Source: Methylibium sp. NZG
GTDB lineage: Bacteria; Pseudomonadota; Gammaproteobacteria; Burkholderiales; Burkholderiaceae_C
Length of the DNA stretch: 64,000 nucleotides
Direction of reading: 5' to 3'
NCBI GenBank assembly: GCA_001263235.1
Contig: LGRD01000010.1
Span: 62,001 to 126,000, forward strand
This document shows positions 61,882 to 64,000 of this stretch, piece by piece. The notes under the pieces were generated by a model that saw only the letters and a list, made by a program, of their open reading frames with translations, was not told the DNA's origin and did not search any database. Position numbers and translations under genes: made by a program. Each line of letters opens with the position of its first letter. Position 1 is the stretch's first letter.

Positions 61882-62985
61882 ATGAGTTTTTCTCCTGAAC
61901 CGCCTTACGTGCACGGCACCGCGCCGGCCACTGCGGTGCTGTTGTGCAACCTGGGCACGCCCGACGCCCCCACCGCGCCGGCACTGCGCCGCTACCTGGC
62001 GGAGTTTTTGAGCGACCGGCGCGTGGTCGAGATCCCGCGCGCGCTGTGGTGGCTGATCCTGCACGGCGTGATCCTGCGCGTGCGGCCGGCCAAGTCGGCC
62101 GCCAAGTACGCCAGCATCTGGCTGCCTGAGGGCTCGCCGCTGAAGGTCTGGACCGACCGCCAAGCCACCCTGCTGCGCGGCTACCTCGGCGAGCGCGGCC
62201 ACCGCGTGCGGGTGCGTTACGCAATGCGTTATGGCAACCCTTCCATCGCCTCGGTGCTGGACGAGCTGAAGTCGCACGGCGTCACGCGCGTGCTGGTGCT
62301 GCCGGCTTACCCGCAGTACTCGGGGCCGACGACCGCCAGCGTCAGCGACGCGGTCTATGACTGGGCGCAGAAGGTGCGCAACGTGCCCGAGCTGCGTTTC
62401 GTCAACCGCTACCACGACGACACGGGCTACATCGCAGCACTCGCCAAGCGCGTCACCGACCATTGGTTCGTCCATGGCCGCCCCGACAAGCTGGTGCTGA
62501 CCTTCCACGGGGTGCCCAAGCGCACGCTCACGCTCGGCGACCCGTACCACTGCGAGTGCCTGAAGACCGCGCGGCTGCTGCGCGAGAAGCTCGGCCTGCC
62601 GGCCGAGCAGGTGGTGGTCACGTTCCAGAGCCGCTTCGGCAAGGCCGAGTGGCTGCAGCCCTACACCGAGCCGACGCTGGTGTCGCTGGCGCAGAAGGGC
62701 GTGAAGCGGGTGGATGTGATGTGCCCCGGCTTCACGTCGGACTGCCTGGAGACGCTGGAGGAGATCAACCAGGAGGCGCGCGAGGCCTTCCTGCACGCTG
62801 GCGGCGCGGAGTTCCACTACATCGAGTGCCTGAACGACCAGCACGAGTGGATTGCGGCGCTCGCGGGCGTGGCCATCCAGCACATGGGCGGCTGGCCGAC
62901 TCAGGTGCCCGCGGACGAGCAGGCGGTTCAACAAGCGCTGGAAGCGACGCGCCAGCGCGCGCTGGCGCGCGGCGCCACAGCTTGA
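61882..62985 (+). CDS. hemH: ferrochelatase
   Basis: 367 residues. Inserts iron into protoporphyrin IX, the last step of haem synthesis. '[35 protein letters not shown]' is the N-terminal signature, '[24 protein letters not shown]' holds the catalytic histidine and '[25 protein letters not shown]' the conserved C-terminal block with the second-sphere glutamate. No C-terminal iron-sulfur cysteines are visible. Starts 83 bp after the cyclase gene. Confidence 0.95.
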   Translation: MSFSPEPPYVHGTAPATAVLLCNLGTPDAPTAPALRRYLAEFLSDRRVVEIPRALWWLILHGVILRVRPAKSAAKYASIWLPEGSPLKVWTDRQATLLRGYLGERGHRVRVRYAMRYGNPSIASVLDELKSHGVTRVLVLPAYPQYSGPTTASVSDAVYDWAQKVRNVPELRFVNRYHDDTGYIAALAKRVTDHWFVHGRPDKLVLTFHGVPKRTLTLGDPYHCECLKTARLLREKLGLPAEQVVVTFQSRFGKAEWLQPYTEPTLVSLAQKGVKRVDVMCPGFTSDCLETLEEINQEAREAFLHAGGAEFHYIECLNDQHEWIAALAGVAIQHMGGWPTQVPADEQAVQQALEATRQRALARGATA

Positions 62986-63027
62986 CCGATCTTCAGCGGT
63001 GGTTCGGCCGGCCCGCCGAGCGTGCGA

Positions 63028-64000
63028 TCAACCTGCCCGGCCTTTGCGCCACTTCAGCAAGCGCGGCAGCACCAGGATCGCGATCACCACGACGATGAGC
63101 GCCGCCGACATCGGCCGCTCCAGGAACACGCTCCACTTACCCTCGCCGATCGACAGCGCGTTGCGCATCTGCGCCTCGGCCAGCGGCCCCAGGATCATGC
63201 CGACGACGACCGGCGCGGTCGGGAAGTCGAAGCGCCGCATCACCACGCCGAGCAGGCCGATGGCGTACAGCAGCACCAGGTCGAACGCCGACTGACGCAT
63301 GCCGTACACGCCCACCGTCGCGAAGATCAGGATGCCGGCGTAGAGCTGTGCCTTGGGGATCTTCAGCAGCTTGACCCACAACCCCACCAGCGGCAGGTTC
63401 AGCACCAGCAACATCACGTTGCCGATGTAGAGCGAGGCGATCAGCGCCCAGACCAGCGCGCCGTTCTTGTCGAACAACTGCGGCCCGGGCTGGATGCCGT
63501 AGTTCTGGAACGCGCCGAGCAGGATGGCGGTGGTGTTGGAGGTGGGAATGCCCAGCGTGAGCAGCGGAATCAGCGTGGCGGTGATCGCCGCGTTGTTGGC
63601 CGCCTCCGGGCCGGCCACGCCTTCGATGGCGCCGGTGGTGCCGAATTCTTCCGGGTGCTTGGAGAGCTTCTTCTCAGTCGAGTAACTCAGAAAGGTCGGA
63701 ATCTCGCTGCCGCCGGCCGGAATGGTGCCGAACGGAAAGCCGATGAAGGTGGCGCGCAGCCAAGCGGGCACGGAGCGACGCCACTCTGCAGCGGTCATGT
63801 GCACCTTGCTCATCTTGTTTTGCGACTCAACCGTTTTGCCTTCGTACAGCACGGCGTACAGCGCCTCGCCGACGGCAAAGAGGCCGACCGCGATCAGCAC
63901 CACCTCCAGCCCGTCGAGCAACTCCGGCACACCGCCGGTGTAGCGCGCCTGGCCGGTGATCTGGTCCAGCCCCACCAGCCCCATCGTGAGGCCGATGAAC
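63028..64000 (-). CDS. tripartite tricarboxylate transporter permease TctA, 5' end outside window
   Basis: At least 323 residues read in from the right edge. Multiple membrane helices and the TctA blocks '[53 protein letters not shown]' and '[31 protein letters not shown]' are clear. With TctB and a TctC-type binding protein, which should lie beyond the window, it imports citrate-like carboxylates. It ends 42 bp from hemH, convergently. Confidence 0.93.
   Translation of the reverse strand, partial: FIGLTMGLVGLDQITGQARYTGGVPELLDGLEVVLIAVGLFAVGEALYAVLYEGKTVESQNKMSKVHMTAAEWRRSVPAWLRATFIGFPFGTIPAGGSEIPTFLSYSTEKKLSKHPEEFGTTGAIEGVAGPEAANNAAITATLIPLLTLGIPTSNTTAILLGAFQNYGIQPGPQLFDKNGALVWALIASLYIGNVMLLVLNLPLVGLWVKLLKIPKAQLYAGILIFATVGVYGMRQSAFDLVLLYAIGLLGVVMRRFDFPTAPVVVGMILGPLAEAQMRNALSIGEGKWSVFLERPMSAALIVVVIAILVLPRLLKWRKGRAG

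Overview
The window is chromosomal DNA from a high-GC Gram-negative bacterium, most likely a betaproteobacterium of the order Burkholderiales (Rubrivivax/Leptothrix/Methylibium-like). This rests on gene content and order, not a database search: pepA followed by holC and divergent from lptF-lptG, a fused ArgA with an amino-acid-kinase-like half and a GNAT half, a short H-NS-type protein with the C-terminal TWSGRG signature, a dnaG-rpoD pair, a TctA permease and a LivJ-type binding protein. Genes are dense on both strands. Nearly every gene has long GC-driven antisense shadow frames, which are not listed.

Layout. 1-3.1 kb: the end of a LysR regulator, an MFS transporter, yaaA and a small lipoprotein. 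3.1-6.5 kb: a solo dnaE2 translesion polymerase with a perfect LexA half-site pair at its start and a REP-like palindrome translated in frame inside it. 6.6-13.9 kb: an accessory island containing an adenine-type DNA methyltransferase (frameshifted, with an AT-richer central part), an inverted PemK/MazF-type toxin-antitoxin pair, and an overlapping helicase / GIY-YIG nuclease / small unknown gene trio. This looks like a multi-gene restriction-type defence locus and is the best candidate for an undescribed system. 13.9-25.4 kb: a complete glycogen cluster, glgC-glgA leftward and glgP-glgB-glgX-malQ rightward from a shared 256-bp region.

25.5-34.1 kb: a LivJ-like binding protein, then holC and pepA, lptF-lptG (LPS export), a CbiX chelatase, a CysB-family regulator and an aminotransferase. 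34.2-44.3 kb: a FimV-like protein, a class II aldolase divergent from a Crp/Fnr regulator, an APH-type kinase paired with an acyl-CoA dehydrogenase, a hybrid histidine kinase and a CPA2 antiporter. 44.3-45.4 kb: tRNA-Arg(UCU), tRNA-Pro(UGG) and two small membrane proteins. 45.5-52.9 kb: hrpA, argA, an iron-trafficking protein (yggX), an iron-binding SBP behind a Fur-like box, and an H-NS-like protein. 53-64 kb: a MASE1-PAS-GGDEF-EAL protein, dnaG, rpoD with a good sigma-70 promoter inside the end of dnaG, a cyclase-FHA protein with an overlapping upstream mini-ORF, hemH, and a TctA permease cut by the window edge.

Two translation-level oddities stand out. The glgA start is a 14-bp tandem triplication that creates two five-codon ORFs chained to glgA by ATGA overlaps. 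The cyclase gene is preceded by a seven-codon ORF overlapping it in the same way.
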